Shown in pieces: positions 36,260 to 46,315 of a stretch of 64,000 nucleotides of DNA. Every line of letters starts with the position of its first letter. The stretch's first letter is position 1. Source of the stretch: Streptomyces fagopyri (GTDB taxonomy: Bacteria; Actinomycetota; Actinomycetes; Streptomycetales; Streptomycetaceae); NCBI RefSeq assembly GCF_009498275.1, contig NZ_CP045643.1, positions 8,816,331 to 8,880,330 on the forward strand, given 5' to 3'. Both the position numbers and the translations under genes were made by a program. Under the pieces are notes generated by a model. The model was not told the origin of the DNA. It saw only the letters and a list, made by a program, of their open reading frames with translations, and did not search any database.

Positions 36260-36601
36260 CCCTGAACCTGCGGTCACTCCAGGACGACTTCCACGGTGTG
36301 GCCGTCGCGGTGCCGGAGCCGGACGGACCACTCCACGGCCGGTCGGTCCGGCACCCCCTGATGTCATGGAGGATGTCGCCTTCCGCCGCTAAGGGGTCGG
36401 AGGCGGGTCTGCCGAGCACCTCCCGCGGCGTGTACCCCAGGTCTCCCGCGCCCCGCCGGACCAGCCCTGGACACCACCGTGGACGTCCAGGGTGGCCGTG
36501 GCGGCCATCACCGCGCCGTGGAGCGCGGAGGCGCTCCGTATCCCGGTTCTCTCCGGCGCAGTCATCCGCGTTCCCCTCGCGAGACGTTGTCGCCCGTTCA
36601 T
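36260..36601 (-). pseudogene. PAS-domain sensor fragment (SpoIIE-phosphatase type)
   Basis: In alternating minus-strand frames: AVMAATATLDVHGGVQGWSG, then DLGYTPREVLGRPASDPLAA, then WSVRLRHRDGHTVEVVLE. Together these give an N-terminal PAS domain as found in Streptomyces PAS-SpoIIE sensors. At least two frameshifts separate the pieces and the phosphatase part is absent. Confidence 0.5.
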
Positions 36602-36803
36602 TGTTGCTCGCCCGAGAAGGCGTGGCGCGGGGTGCGGGACACGGGAGGGATCGCCCGACCTGGTGGTGCCGGTCCGTGTCGCCGGCCGGACCCATCCCGA
36701 TCACGCGATGCCCCTGGTTCACGCGCGAGCTGGAGGGAGGGAACGCCTACGCGCGGGCGTTCGGACTGTTTTACTCGGAGTCCAGGTGCGGGAGGCGCAG
36801 ACG

Positions 36804-38477
36804 ATGGCGAGAACACCGTGGGGCAGACGTCGGCTCGATCGCCGGCTCAGGGAACACTGGCAGCGGGCGACGGGCCACAAGGACTGGGGTGACGACAGGA
36901 TCGGCACGCTCCTGGAAGGTCTGGGTCTCAGCTATCCGAGTGACCTTGAGGTCCGTCGTCTGGCGGCCATCCCGCCGGGCGTCGAACTGCGCGCGACCGA
37001 GGTCGAAGAGGCATGGAATCAACCGGATTCACCCTTCCGACACGTTCACATCACCCTGGGTCTGCTCGAGAGCCTGAATCGCGTGGGCCTCGTGCACATC
37101 ACCAAGGACGACGACGGCGGGAGGTGGCTGACCGTCCCGGAGGGGCTGCACGAGCGCTTGAGGTCGCGCTGGTCGGCGGGTGAAGAGGCCGATTGGCACG
37201 AACAGCTCGTGCACAACGCCTTCCTCCTGCTGAAACCCGGTGACCCGTGGTGGTCTCTGCCCGCCGGCGCCGGATACTGGTGGCGGCATCTGGTGTGGCA
37301 CTTGCGGTACTGCGACCCGGCTCAGGCCGCCGCGCTCGTGACGTTTCCAGGCTGGCAGATCGCCAAGATCCAGCGGTTGGGCGCACAGAGCCTGCTGGCC
37401 GATCTGGCCCTGGTCGACTCCCCGGAGTCCAGGGAAACCGCTTCAGTGATCAACGAGGTCATGGGTGCGGAGGAGCACGGCTCCCAGCTGGATCCGGGGA
37501 AGCGGGCCGAGCTGCTGCGAGCCCTGAGCCCTGGCCCCGTGCCGCTCCCGCGAGCGGACGCGGGCCATCACGCGGGCCAGCAGAAGTCCGCCGTCGCCGG
37601 GCAGCCCGGTGGCCGGCAACTGTCGGCGGTCCGTGGCGTGTTGCAGCTGCCGCGGTCCACATTCGGCTTCGCTCTGTCACCGGACGGCACATGGCTGGTG
37701 GCGGTCGGAGACGGCGGGCTCGTCAACGTGTACGACGTGGAGACCCAGGACCTGCGACGGGTGATCCGTAGCCCGTACGACAGGCTCTACGACTGCGCCG
37801 TCTCCCCGGACGGCAGTTTCATCATGACCAGCGCGGTAGGCGAGAAGGCGCAGGCATGGGACGCGGTCAGCGGCGAGGAGAGGCTCCCCTTCAAGGTCGG
37901 TACCGTGGGTGAGTCCGTGTACGGTCCGGACGGCATGTGGGTCGCCTACAACAGCTTCACGGGCAGTTTCGTCGACCCGCTCACCAACGAACGCCGGGGA
38001 ACGAAGCCCACGTCAAAGGGGATGTCGCATCTGGCGCTCGCTGCCGACGGATCGACCCTGGCCACCCGCGGCCGCGACAGTCAGGTCCTGCTCTGGGACC
38101 CGCGTTCCGGCCGACTGCTCGCGAAGTTGCCCGACCAGCCGCACTCGGTCCACCGGATCGGTCTGGCCGGGGACGGCTCATGGATCGCGGTCGGCGGACC
38201 GTACGACCTCCGGGTTCTGGAACTGCCCGGCAATCGCGAGCGCTTCACGCTGGAGCAGAACGGTACGCGCTTCGCCACCACCGAAAACTGGCTGGCCGTG
38301 CCTGCCGCCAGACACGTGCAGATCCGGTCGACCCGCACCGGTGAGCTCCTGGACACCCTTGAGGCCCACACGGACGTCGTTCTCGACTGCCGCACATCAC
38401 CCGACCGAGAACACCTCATGACCTTCGACCGCAGCGGCACACTCATCGTGTGGGACGCGGCAGCCATCGTCCCTTGA
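36804..38477 (+). CDS. WD40-repeat protein with N-terminal winged-helix-like region
   Basis: 557 residues from ATG 36804 with GGGAGG eight bases before. Residues 1-130 have a winged-helix look (LEGLGLSYPSDLEVRRLAAI, then GLLESLNRVGLVHI). Residues ~135-170 (LLLKPGDPWWSLPAGAGYWW then RHLVWHLRYC) match the linker that precedes WD40 propellers in STAND ATPases. Residues ~270-557 contain at least six WD40-like blades (FALSPDGTWLVAVGDGGLVN, CAVSPDGSFIMTSAVGEKAQ, VLLWDPRSGRLL, LIVWDAAAIVP). The NB-ARC ATPase part is absent, so this is either a derived adaptor or the C-terminal half of a STAND protein that regained a start. Confidence 0.75.
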   Translation: MARTPWGRRRLDRRLREHWQRATGHKDWGDDRIGTLLEGLGLSYPSDLEVRRLAAIPPGVELRATEVEEAWNQPDSPFRHVHITLGLLESLNRVGLVHITKDDDGGRWLTVPEGLHERLRSRWSAGEEADWHEQLVHNAFLLLKPGDPWWSLPAGAGYWWRHLVWHLRYCDPAQAAALVTFPGWQIAKIQRLGAQSLLADLALVDSPESRETASVINEVMGAEEHGSQLDPGKRAELLRALSPGPVPLPRADAGHHAGQQKSAVAGQPGGRQLSAVRGVLQLPRSTFGFALSPDGTWLVAVGDGGLVNVYDVETQDLRRVIRSPYDRLYDCAVSPDGSFIMTSAVGEKAQAWDAVSGEERLPFKVGTVGESVYGPDGMWVAYNSFTGSFVDPLTNERRGTKPTSKGMSHLALAADGSTLATRGRDSQVLLWDPRSGRLLAKLPDQPHSVHRIGLAGDGSWIAVGGPYDLRVLELPGNRERFTLEQNGTRFATTENWLAVPAARHVQIRSTRTGELLDTLEAHTDVVLDCRTSPDREHLMTFDRSGTLIVWDAAAIVP

Positions 38478-38630
38478 CACTGCGTCTCGCCCCGCCCACC
38501 CGAACGCGCGCCCCGCCGCTCGGTCCAGCTGTGATTGAGGGGTTCGCAGTTGGCGTGGTGCTCCTGCTGGAGGTTCGTCGCGTCCACGACCGTGCGCCGG
38601 CCCGACGCGAGCGTGGGTGGGGTGTGAGCT

Positions 38631-39080
38631 GTGGTGTTGATGATCGGACAGCACTGGGGATGGACCTCCGCCCGCAGCCTGGCCCTGGCTCTGGTCACGG
38701 TCGCTCTGGGAGCTTTGCTGCCTGCGGTCGAGCGACGTGCTGCAGCCCCCGTCCTGCCTGCAGCCATGCTCGCCTCCCGCACCGTGGTCTTCGCCTCACT
38801 GATCGGCTTCGTCGCCCACGCTGCCATGTTCGGCGTGCTCGTCTACCTGCCCACCTACCTGCAGATCGTGCACGGCGCCTCCGCCACCTTGTCCGGCGTG
38901 CACATGCCTCCCCTGGTCATCGGCCTCGTCATCAGCCAGTCGCTTGCCGGGCGTTGGGCCGCAAAAGCCTCCAGGCTCCGGATCATCCTCGTCACCGGCC
39001 TGCTGCTGAACGCCGCCGGTCTCCTGCTCCTCGCCACGGTCAGGGGCACCACGTCGACGGCGCTCCTGACGTCCCCGGTG
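38631..39080 (+). pseudogene. Internal fragment of an EmrB/QacA-type MFS transporter
   Basis: Hydrophobic segments SLALALVTVALGALLPAVER, VVFASLIGFVAHAAMFGVLV with YLPTYLQIVHGASATLSG, and PPLVIGLVISQSLAGRWAAK are typical of helices 7-11 of 14-helix drug exporters. Both the N-terminal half and the C-terminus are missing. Confidence 0.7.
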
Positions 39081-39143
39081 CCACGATCAACGAATGGCTA
39101 TGACCAGCCAATGGTCGTTGACCGGCACAGCCGGAGATGGTGC

Positions 39144-39826
39144 TCACCTCTGTGATACCTCGTAAGCCTCGCGGATGGACGCAGGGATACGCCCACGATC
39201 ATTTACGAGATAGCCGTTGGTGCGTGCCCAGAGGCGTATCCGCTCGTCATCGGGACGCGGATCGAACCTACGGGGTCTAGCGGGTCTGCCGGGGCCTCTC
39301 CAGTCTCCCGAGGAGATCCCTTCCAACCGGTCCGCTGCCTCTTGGAAGAAGGCGAACAACGAGGCGTATACGCCCTCTTCGGGGAGGCGGGCTTCCGCCC
39401 AGGTTCCGATGGTTTCGTTAAGCGTGTCGAAAAACGTCCCGTAGAGGCCGTCGCGCTCCGCGGTAATGGGTACCCGCTCGCGATGCCAGAACGGACAGTC
39501 GAGCTCTGCGGACGGCTGGGTCTCCTCCAAAGTCATCTGGCTGAGGTAGACCCGCTGAATGTCCGTATCGGGCCAAGGAGAAGGTGGCCGCCGGGGATGG
39601 CCATCTCGCAGCCGAACGCGACCAGACACGATTGGTCGTCGGGTTGCATGCCAGCATCGATGTCGTTCGTCAGCAGCCACTGCCGCATCTCCCTTGGCAG
39701 GTCCAGCCCCATGCGCAGTCCGGCTTCCCTTATGGCTGCATGGCTCCCCGGGCCGCCGAGCGGCGCGAGAGTTTCAGGGTCGTTGCGTTCAAGCCACGTG
39801 GCTATCCGGACCCATGCCTCTCGCAT
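39144..39826 (-). pseudogene. SMI1/KNR4 (SUKH)-Lsr2 fusion, frameshifted
   Basis: The first frame, from about 39826, encodes a SUKH-type domain start (WVRIATWLERNDPETLAPLG, GLRMGLDLPREMRQWLLTND, then AIPGGHLLLGP). The next frame continues with DTDIQRVYLSQM and the rest of the domain. The last 35 residues (DDERIRLWARTNGYLVNDRG, RIPASIREAYE) match the DNA-binding C-terminus of Lsr2, including the RGRIP hook. One missing G near 39570 accounts for the shift. The gene is broken as written, or there is a sequencing error. Confidence 0.7.
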
Positions 39827-40110
39827 GTGTCCTGACTCGCGCATGGGAGTTCAGGTCATGTGCGATCTCCACTCGGGCAGGATGCACACATATGTGGAAC
39901 AGGCCGTCCCGTATCGCTGGTGTGCAGGGAGGGTTGCCCGGTTTCCCGGACTGCGAAGTTTGTTCTATTGGTGAGGCGACGGCTGCTGGTGATCCATCGG
40001 AGAACCGAATGCGGGACCACTGGCAGTGCCTGACGCAGAACGCGCTTCTGTAGACCATCTGCGGCAAACAGCTCGCCCCCTGGGCATGTTACGAACTTCG
40101 AAAGCGCTCC
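39827..40110. other. Junction between accessory DNA and the biosynthetic region
   Basis: No supported gene. Immediately after 40110 the composition changes abruptly to the G-rich/C-poor pattern of the afsA-P450 segment. Confidence 0.4.
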
Positions 40111-41214
40111 CTAGTGGGGTGTGGTGGTGATGTGGGCGGTGAAGACGGTGGTGTTGTTTTGGGTGGCGGTGATGTGGGTGGTGTGGGTGCCGGTGGGGGT
40201 GGTGGTGTCGGTTGTGGTTTCGGTGTCGGCTGCGGTCCTGGTGTCGGTGGTGGTGTCGGCTGCGGTCCCGGTCCCGGTGGTGGTGTCGGCTGTGGTGGGG
40301 GTGTGGGTGGTGGTGATGTAGGTGGGGGTGTGGTGTTCGGTGTAGCGGTGGAAGGTGGCGTGGAGGGTGGTGAGGTGGGTGGGGGTGGGGTGGGTGTGGG
40401 TGTGGGTGGCTTGGCGGGCGGCTTCGAGGAGGACCATGCCGGGGATGTGGTCGGTGGTGTGGTCGAAGAGGATGGGGTGGTGGGGGTTGGGGGTGAGTTG
40501 CCAGGTGTGGGGTTGTGGGGTGGGGGTGAGGACGAGGTCGAGGGGGAGGTGGCGTCCGTAGGGGGTGGGGTCGGTGGGGTTGGTGGGGTTGGTGGGTGTG
40601 GTGGGTTGGGTTTGGGGGGTGGGGGTGGGTTGGGTGGTGTGGGGTTGGCGGAGGCGTTGGTAGGTGGTGGGGGTGAGGCAGGTGAATTGGCCGCCGCCGG
40701 TGGCGGTGGTGTGGCCGTCTCGGGTGATGGTGATGTGCATGGTGAAGTCGGCGAGGCGTTTGCCTTTGTAGCGGAGGGTGGTGCAGGTGGCGGTGAGGGT
40801 GAGGTCGGTGGGGGTGGGGCCGATGGTGAGGTGTTGGGGGTGGGTGGTGAGGTGGATGTTCCACATGAGGAAGTGGTGGTCGAGGGGGACGCCGAGTTCG
40901 GCGTGGGCGAGGTAGAGGCCGGTTTGGCGGATGGTTTCCGCGGCTTGGAGGGGGTCGTGGTGGGTGTTGTCGGGGGTGGTGTAGAAGGTGTGGGTTCGGG
41001 GCCATTGGGCGGTGAGGGTGTAGTGGTTGTCGCCGGTTTTTTCGCTGCCGGTGAGGAAGACCTCGGCGAGGCTTGAGCGGTGGACGTATTCGCGGGGGAC
41101 GGTGGTGGTGAGGCGGGGCATGGGGGTGGTGGGGGCGGGGTTGGGGTTGGGGGGTGGGGTGGGTGTGGGTTGGGGGGTGGGGTGGTTGTCCTGGTGGACG
41201 GTGAGCAGGGTCAT
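40111..41214 (-). CDS. afsA: AfsA/ScbA-family gamma-butyrolactone synthase
   Basis: 367 residues with two AfsA hot-dog repeats. The first contains TVPREYVHRSSLAEVFLTG and ETIRQTGLYLAHAELGVPLD; the second contains HPILFDHTTDHIPGMVLLEA with ARQATHTH. AfsA-type enzymes condense a beta-ketoacyl-ACP with dihydroxyacetone phosphate to start butyrolactone signal synthesis. Coding is dominated by CAC, ACC and CCC, giving Thr/Pro/His-rich linkers, including a repetitive Thr/Asp/Ala insert (about residues 297-335, 40201-40300) inside the second domain. An ARE-like palindrome lies upstream. Whether the insert allows activity is unclear. Confidence 0.88.
   Translation of the reverse strand: MTLLTVHQDNHPTPQPTPTPPPNPNPAPTTPMPRLTTTVPREYVHRSSLAEVFLTGSEKTGDNHYTLTAQWPRTHTFYTTPDNTHHDPLQAAETIRQTGLYLAHAELGVPLDHHFLMWNIHLTTHPQHLTIGPTPTDLTLTATCTTLRYKGKRLADFTMHITITRDGHTTATGGGQFTCLTPTTYQRLRQPHTTQPTPTPQTQPTTPTNPTNPTDPTPYGRHLPLDLVLTPTPQPHTWQLTPNPHHPILFDHTTDHIPGMVLLEAARQATHTHTHPTPTHLTTLHATFHRYTEHHTPTYITTTHTPTTADTTTGTGTAADTTTDTRTAADTETTTDTTTPTGTHTTHITATQNNTTVFTAHITTTPH
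40201..40300. repeat. Imperfect minisatellite inside afsA
   Basis: Copies of GGTGTCGGCTGCGGTCC-type units recur near 40223, 40252 and 40285 with GGTGGTGGTG spacers. In the protein they give a Thr-Ala-Asp-Thr-Thr-rich insert. Confidence 0.6.
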
Positions 41215-41266
41215 GGGTGTCTCCGTTGCGCCGTTGGGTGGGCTGGGATCGACCGTGCAGGGTCAT

Positions 41267-41293
41267 AAGATACGAACCTACCGGTTTTCTTTT
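41267..41293. promoter_or_regulatory. ARE-like site upstream of afsA
   Basis: ATACGAACCTACCGGTTTTC, extended on both sides, fits the autoregulatory element pattern bound by ScbR/ArpA-type butyrolactone receptors (A-rich left arm, ACC-x-ACCGGTTT centre). It lies about 50 bases upstream of the afsA start codon. Confidence 0.6.
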
Positions 41294-42394
41294 CAAGGGT
41301 GGGCGGGGAATTTCGCGGGCGGTGGTCGGGTGTGGGGTGCCGGGCGGCCGGGGTGTGGGGGTCGGGGGTGCGGGGCGTGCGGGGTGGGGATCTTTCCGGG
41401 TAAACGGGGGGTTGTATTCCGTTCTGGTGGTGTCTTCCGTGGGTGCGGGGTGCTGTGCGAGGCTCGGGGTCGGCGGTGTGCCGGGGGTGGGGTTCTCGCG
41501 GGTGGTGGGGTGCGGGGCTATGGTGAAACCGGCTGAGCGGTTTGGTTCGGGTGCTGTTTTGGGTGGGTGCCGGGCTGTGCGGTGAGGTGGGCGGCGGGGG
41601 TGCCGGCGGCGTCGGGAGGGTGCTGCGGGCGGTGGTGCGGGTGGGCGGGTGCCGGCGAGTGCCGGCGGGTGCGGTGCTGGTGGCGCGGGGGGCCGGGGGT
41701 CGGGGGATGCCGGTTGGGGGGTGGCTGTGCGGGGGGCCGGGGGTTCGGGGGTGCGGGGGGTGCGGGTTGGGGGTGGCTGTGCGGGGGTGTGGAGCGGGTG
41801 CGCGAGCTCTCCCCCGCCTCGGCCTGCCCCGCCCCGCCCCGTCTCGCCCTGCCCCGTCTCGCCCTGTCCCGCCCCGTCTTGCCCTGCTTTGCCGCGCTTC
41901 GACCTGCCGCGCCCTGTTCCGTCCGGGCCGGGGCGGTCTGAGGCCGGGTGGTGCGGGTGCGGGGGTTGTGGGGTGGGTGTGGTGGCGGCTTCGTTCCTGG
42001 TGGGGGTGTGGGGGTGTTGGTTCGTCCGGGGTGGCGGAGGCCTCGCCGGTGCGGCTGGTATTCCAAGCGGTCTTCGCGGCGGGCTGTGTCCACGCCTGGA
42101 TCGCTCGCTCGGGTTGGTGCCGGTCCGGTTTCCTCGTGGTGCGGTTCCGGGCGGTGTGGCCCCGGGTGGCGCGGGGTGGTTCCGGGGGTTGCGGGGGGCT
42201 TGGGTGGTTCCGGGTCGTCGGGGTGTGCCGGGTGGTGTGGGGGGTGGGGGCTGGTTGTGGGTGGTGTGGGGTGTGCCGTGCCGTGGGTTGGCGTTTTGTG
42301 CTGGTTTTGGGTTGTTGGTGCTTGGTCGTATTGCTGTGTTGGTTCGTGTCGTTGTGGTTTTTCCGGTGTTTTCGCTGTCTGCGGGGAGGGTCTG
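41294..42394. other. G-rich gap between afsA and the P450 gene
   Basis: 1.1 kb of extremely G-rich, repetitive DNA on the plus strand. Long open frames exist on both strands because stops are rare in this composition; none has a recognisable domain. It includes a CCCCGTCTCGCCCTG-type tandem stretch at 41815-41890. Confidence 0.5.
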
Positions 42395-44113
42395 ATGGTG
42401 CGTCGGCTGGATGGGCGTGAGCAGGGTCGCGGTGAGCTGGAGGGGTCGGTGGGGAGTGAGGCGGCTGTGAGCGGGGCGGCCGGGCCGGTCGGGCAGGTCG
42501 GCCCGGTGGGGGGCCAGGCGGTGGTGGCCGGGGTGGCCGGTGGTGAGGAGGCCGTGGCCGGGGTGGCCGGGGGCGAGGCGGTGGGGGCCGGGTCGGCCGT
42601 CGGGGCCGGGGCGGTGGTGGGCGGGCTGGTCGCGGGGGCCGGTGGTGAGGAGGCCGTGGCCGGGCTGGTCGGGGGTGAGGCGGTGGTCGTCGGGGGTGGG
42701 GCGGTCGTGAGCGGGGCGGCCGGGCCGGGCGGGGGCGGGGGGTCTGGGGTGGGTGGTGGTGGGTGTCCGTTTGTGTTGGATGTGTTGGGGCGGGATGTGC
42801 AGGGGGAGGCGGCTGTGTTGCGGGGGCGGGGTGCGGTGTCGCGGGTGGTGTTGCCGGGTGGGGTGGGGGCGTGGGTGGTGACGGATGCGGGGGTGATGCG
42901 GGGGTTGTTGACGGATGGGCGGGTGTCGAAGGATGCGTATCGGCATTGGCCGGCGTGGCGGCGGGGGGAGGTGTCGGGGAGTTGGCCGTTGGCGGTGTGG
43001 GTGTCGGTGGAGAATTTGGTGACGTCGTACGGGGCGGAGCATCGGCGGTTGCGGGGGTTGATGGCGTCGGCGTTCACGGCGCGGCGGGTGGCGTTGTTGG
43101 GGCCGCGGGTGGAGGAGATCGCGGGGGGTCTGCTGGATGGGGTGGAGGAGGCGGCGGGGCGGGCTGCGGGTGGGGTGGTGGATGTGCGGGAGTTGTTCGC
43201 GTTGCCGTTGCCGGGGCGGGTGATGTTGGAGTTGTTCGGGATTCCGGAGGAGTTCCGGGGGCCGTTGCGGGAGATCATCGACGGGTTTTTCGATACGGCG
43301 GTGTCGTCGGGGGAGGCGCAGCGTAATTACCGGGCGCTGTATTCGACGATGGGGGAGCTGGTCGCGTTCAAGCGGCGTTGTCCGGGTGAGGATCTGACCA
43401 GTGCGTTGATCGCGGCGGGTGGTGGGGGCGCGGCCGCGGACGGTGCGGACGGTGCGGGCGGTGCGGAGGGTGCGGGTGGTTCGGGCGGCTCGGGTGGGGT
43501 GGGCGGCTTGGAGGGTGTGGGTGGTTCGGGTGGGGTGGGGGGTGGGGGGTTGAGTGAGAAGGAGTTGGTCGACAACTTGATCATGTTGTTGAGTGCGGGG
43601 TGTGAGCCGACGGTGAATCTGCTGGGCAATGCGGTGGCGTTGTTGCTGGGGGATCCGGGTCAGTTGGAGTTGGTGCGGTCGGGTCGGGTGTCGTGGGGGG
43701 ATGTGGTGGAGGAGGCGGTGCGGGTGGAGGCGCCGGGGGCGAACGCGATTTTGCGGTATGCGGTGGAGGATGTGCGGGTGGGGGAGACGGTGATCGAGCG
43801 GGGGGATGCGTTGGTGATGTCGTTCGCGGCGGCGGGTCGGGATCCGGGGGTGCATGGGCCGGATGCGGGGGTGTTCGATGTGACGCGTGGGACGCGGCGT
43901 GAGCATCTGTCGTTCGGTCATGGGGTGCATTACTGCCTGGGGGCGCCGTTGGCGCGGTTGGAGGCGGAGATCGCGTTGCGGGCGTTGTTCGGGCGGTTCC
44001 CGCGGATGCGGGCGGCGTTCAGGCCGGGGGAGTTGCCGCGTACGGAGTCGTTCATCTCGAACGGGCCGCGTGTGCTGCCTGTGGTGCCGGGGCCGGCGGC
44101 TGCGGCCGTGTGA
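42395..44113 (+). CDS. Cytochrome P450
   Basis: 572 residues from ATG 42395, with GGGGAGGG upstream. The heme-binding loop FGHGVHYCLGAPLARLE (Cys514) and the I-helix motif LLSAGCEPTVNLLGN are clear, with GAEHRRLRGLMASAFTARRV as the C-helix. The canonical ExxR is hard to place (EEAVRVEAPGANAILRYAVE). Two low-complexity inserts are unusual: an N-terminal ~115-residue Gly/Ala/Val stretch (AVAGVAGGEAVGAG type) and a Gly-rich loop at ~343-385. Typical bacterial P450s have about 400 residues. It is likely a tailoring or signal-modifying oxidase. Codon use (GTG, GGG, TTG) differs sharply from genes further right. Confidence 0.9.
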   Translation: MVRRLDGREQGRGELEGSVGSEAAVSGAAGPVGQVGPVGGQAVVAGVAGGEEAVAGVAGGEAVGAGSAVGAGAVVGGLVAGAGGEEAVAGLVGGEAVVVGGGAVVSGAAGPGGGGGSGVGGGGCPFVLDVLGRDVQGEAAVLRGRGAVSRVVLPGGVGAWVVTDAGVMRGLLTDGRVSKDAYRHWPAWRRGEVSGSWPLAVWVSVENLVTSYGAEHRRLRGLMASAFTARRVALLGPRVEEIAGGLLDGVEEAAGRAAGGVVDVRELFALPLPGRVMLELFGIPEEFRGPLREIIDGFFDTAVSSGEAQRNYRALYSTMGELVAFKRRCPGEDLTSALIAAGGGGAAADGADGAGGAEGAGGSGGSGGVGGLEGVGGSGGVGGGGLSEKELVDNLIMLLSAGCEPTVNLLGNAVALLLGDPGQLELVRSGRVSWGDVVEEAVRVEAPGANAILRYAVEDVRVGETVIERGDALVMSFAAAGRDPGVHGPDAGVFDVTRGTRREHLSFGHGVHYCLGAPLARLEAEIALRALFGRFPRMRAAFRPGELPRTESFISNGPRVLPVVPGPAAAAV

Positions 44114-44133
44114 GCCGCCGAGTCCGCCGAGTC

Positions 44134-44165
<32 letters not shown>

Positions 44166-45614
44166 GATTGTGGGTGGGTCCATCCGCCGTGGTGGCTTCG
44201 GTGGCGGGTGGGTGGGTCTGTCCGGGGTGGGTGAGGCTGTCGGGCAGTGGTGGGTGGGGCGGGCGTGGGGGTTTGCCGGGCTGGAGCGGGGTTCGGGTTC
44301 TGGCCGGTGGTGTCCTGTACGGCGTCGGTTCGGCGGGGTGTTTCGTGGTCTGCCTGTCTGCCTGTCTGCCTGTCTGCCTGTTCGGGTTCGGTGTCGGTGG
44401 CGTGTTCGGTCGGTGGTCTTCGGTCTTCGGTTGCTGGTTTGTGGTGGGGGTGGTGCGGGCGGGGGCCGGGGGTTGGTCGTCGTGTGGAGCGGGGAGGGGC
44501 CCGGTCGTTGTGGGGGTCGGTGGTGTCGGCGGCCGGGTGTGAAGGGTGCGGGCGGTGGGCGTGGGGTGGTTCTGGCCGGGGTCTGGTCTGTCGTGCTGGG
44601 GATGACTTGAGGCGGTGGGCCCGGGGGTGTTGGCCGGTGCGGGCATGGGGTGGGGCGGGTTGTCGCCGGGTTGCGGGTGGGCCGGGTTGCGGGCGCATGG
44701 TGTGATGTGCGGGGCCGGCTGGTGCCGGGCAGTGGGCCGGTGTGCGGGTGGGTGATGCCGGGCAGGGCTTCGGTCGGGACCGCCGGCCGTGTCGAGTCCC
44801 GCCTCCGCTCCCGCCTCCTGTTTGCGCCTGCGCTCCCGCCTCCTTAATTCGCGGTGTCTTGCCTGGTCTCGTCCGGTTGTGTGTGGTGGTGTTTCGTGCG
44901 GGCTTTGCCGGGCGGGCCGGCCGGCTGCCTGATGGGGGTGCCGGCGTCCTCGACTTCGTTTCGGTGTGGGCGGGTTCGGGTGTGGCGGGCGGGGTTGTCC
45001 GGGTGTCGGGCGTGGGGTGTTCGGCGTTTCGGGAGGTGCCCGGTCGGCGTCGGGGGATGCGGGGGTGAGCGGGAGCCGCGCCGGATGGGCGGGCCTTGTC
45101 GAGTCACCGGGACCTGCCGCCGAGATCACGGGAAACGGCTACCCGGTAACCGCCCGCCACCCATCCCGGCAGTTCCCGCCGGGCCCTGCCGCATCCAGGA
45201 CTGGCCACCCCGGTGCGCCGTCCCGCTCTGCTTCCCCCAATGGCACGGCTCCGCACCGGGGGACATCCCAACACCCGGCCCAGGTGCCGCCACCCACGGC
45301 CGAGGTCGCGGTCGCAGGCGTGTTTTTCGGGTGGTCCGGGCTGTCGGCTGCCGGTGATCACGCGGTACGGCGCCCACCCGCAGCCCGGCCGCAGGAGACC
45401 ACCGACCCGGACCCGGACCACGTCGGGGCGGGTCGCTGTTGAGGCGGGTCCGGTCCTGCGGGCAGTCGTGCGGGCCGTTGGCCGTGTTGTCGGTGGGGAG
45501 GTGAGGGTGTGTTTTGGGGCCGGAGGCGGCATCGGGCGGGGAGCGGGTCCGGTGGCTTCTTCCGGTGGTGCTGTCGGATCTCGTGGACGAGGCCGCGGCC
45601 CGGCATCTTGCCCG

Positions 45615-45680
45615 GCGGGCGGTCCGGGCGGTCCGGGCGGTCCGGGCGGTCCGGGCGGTCCGGGCGGTCCGGGCGGGCGG
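45615..45680. repeat. Nonamer tandem repeat
   Basis: About seven direct copies of CGGGCGGTC, with variants continuing to about 45720. It is non-coding as far as can be seen. Confidence 0.8.
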
Positions 45681-46231
45681 TCCGGGCGGACAGGGCGGGC
45701 GGTCCGGGCGGACAGGGTCGCGGCCGGGGGCGTGTGGTGTCCGGTGGGCGGGCGGCTCACGTCGTGTCCGCCGGACTCTTGGGTGCTTTCCGGTGGCGCG
45801 GGGGCGGGGCGGCGCCGGATTTCTGGTGGGGGTGCCGGTGGGGGCGGGTGTGGTGTGGTTGGGTCCGCTCCCGTGCGGCCGCGGCGTCACGTCATGGGGT
45901 CTCGCGGTGGGGTGTTCCCGGGCCGGCCGTGCCGTCGTGCCGTTGTGCCGCTGTGTCCGCTGTGCCGGTTGGCGGTTGTTGGTTGTTGGGTGTGGTGGGT
46001 GGGGCTGTTGTGCGGTGGGGGTGTGCGGGTGTGGTGGTTCGAGGGTGGGTGGGGGTGGGTGGGGACCGGTTGAATCCGGACTTCCGGTTGGGTGGGTGCG
46101 GGGGGTGGCGGTCGGGGGGTGGAGGTGTTGTCCGTCCCGGTGAGGGGGCGGGTGGTGCGGGGTGGTGCGGGGGTGGGCGGGGGCGGGGTTTTGAGCCGGG
46201 GCGGGTGGGTGGCGGGGGCGCCGCCCTTGTG

Positions 46232-46257
46232 AAAATACGGACTACCTGGTTTGGTTT
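46232..46257. promoter_or_regulatory. ARE-like site upstream of tetR copy 1
   Basis: AAAATACGGACTACCTGGTT followed by TGGTTT resembles the butyrolactone-receptor palindrome. It lies about 60-85 bases before the start codon, so it may be an autoregulatory operator. Confidence 0.55.
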
Positions 46258-46315
46258 GGAGTGGTTGCAAGGAGAACATCTTGCGATGGAGTGAGGAACG
46301 ACCACTGGAGGGTTC

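Noticed and set aside
44350..45680. Tandem repeats that could suggest a CRISPR array
   Set aside because: The units are 8-9 bases with no spacers and no cas genes are present; they are simple tandem repeats.
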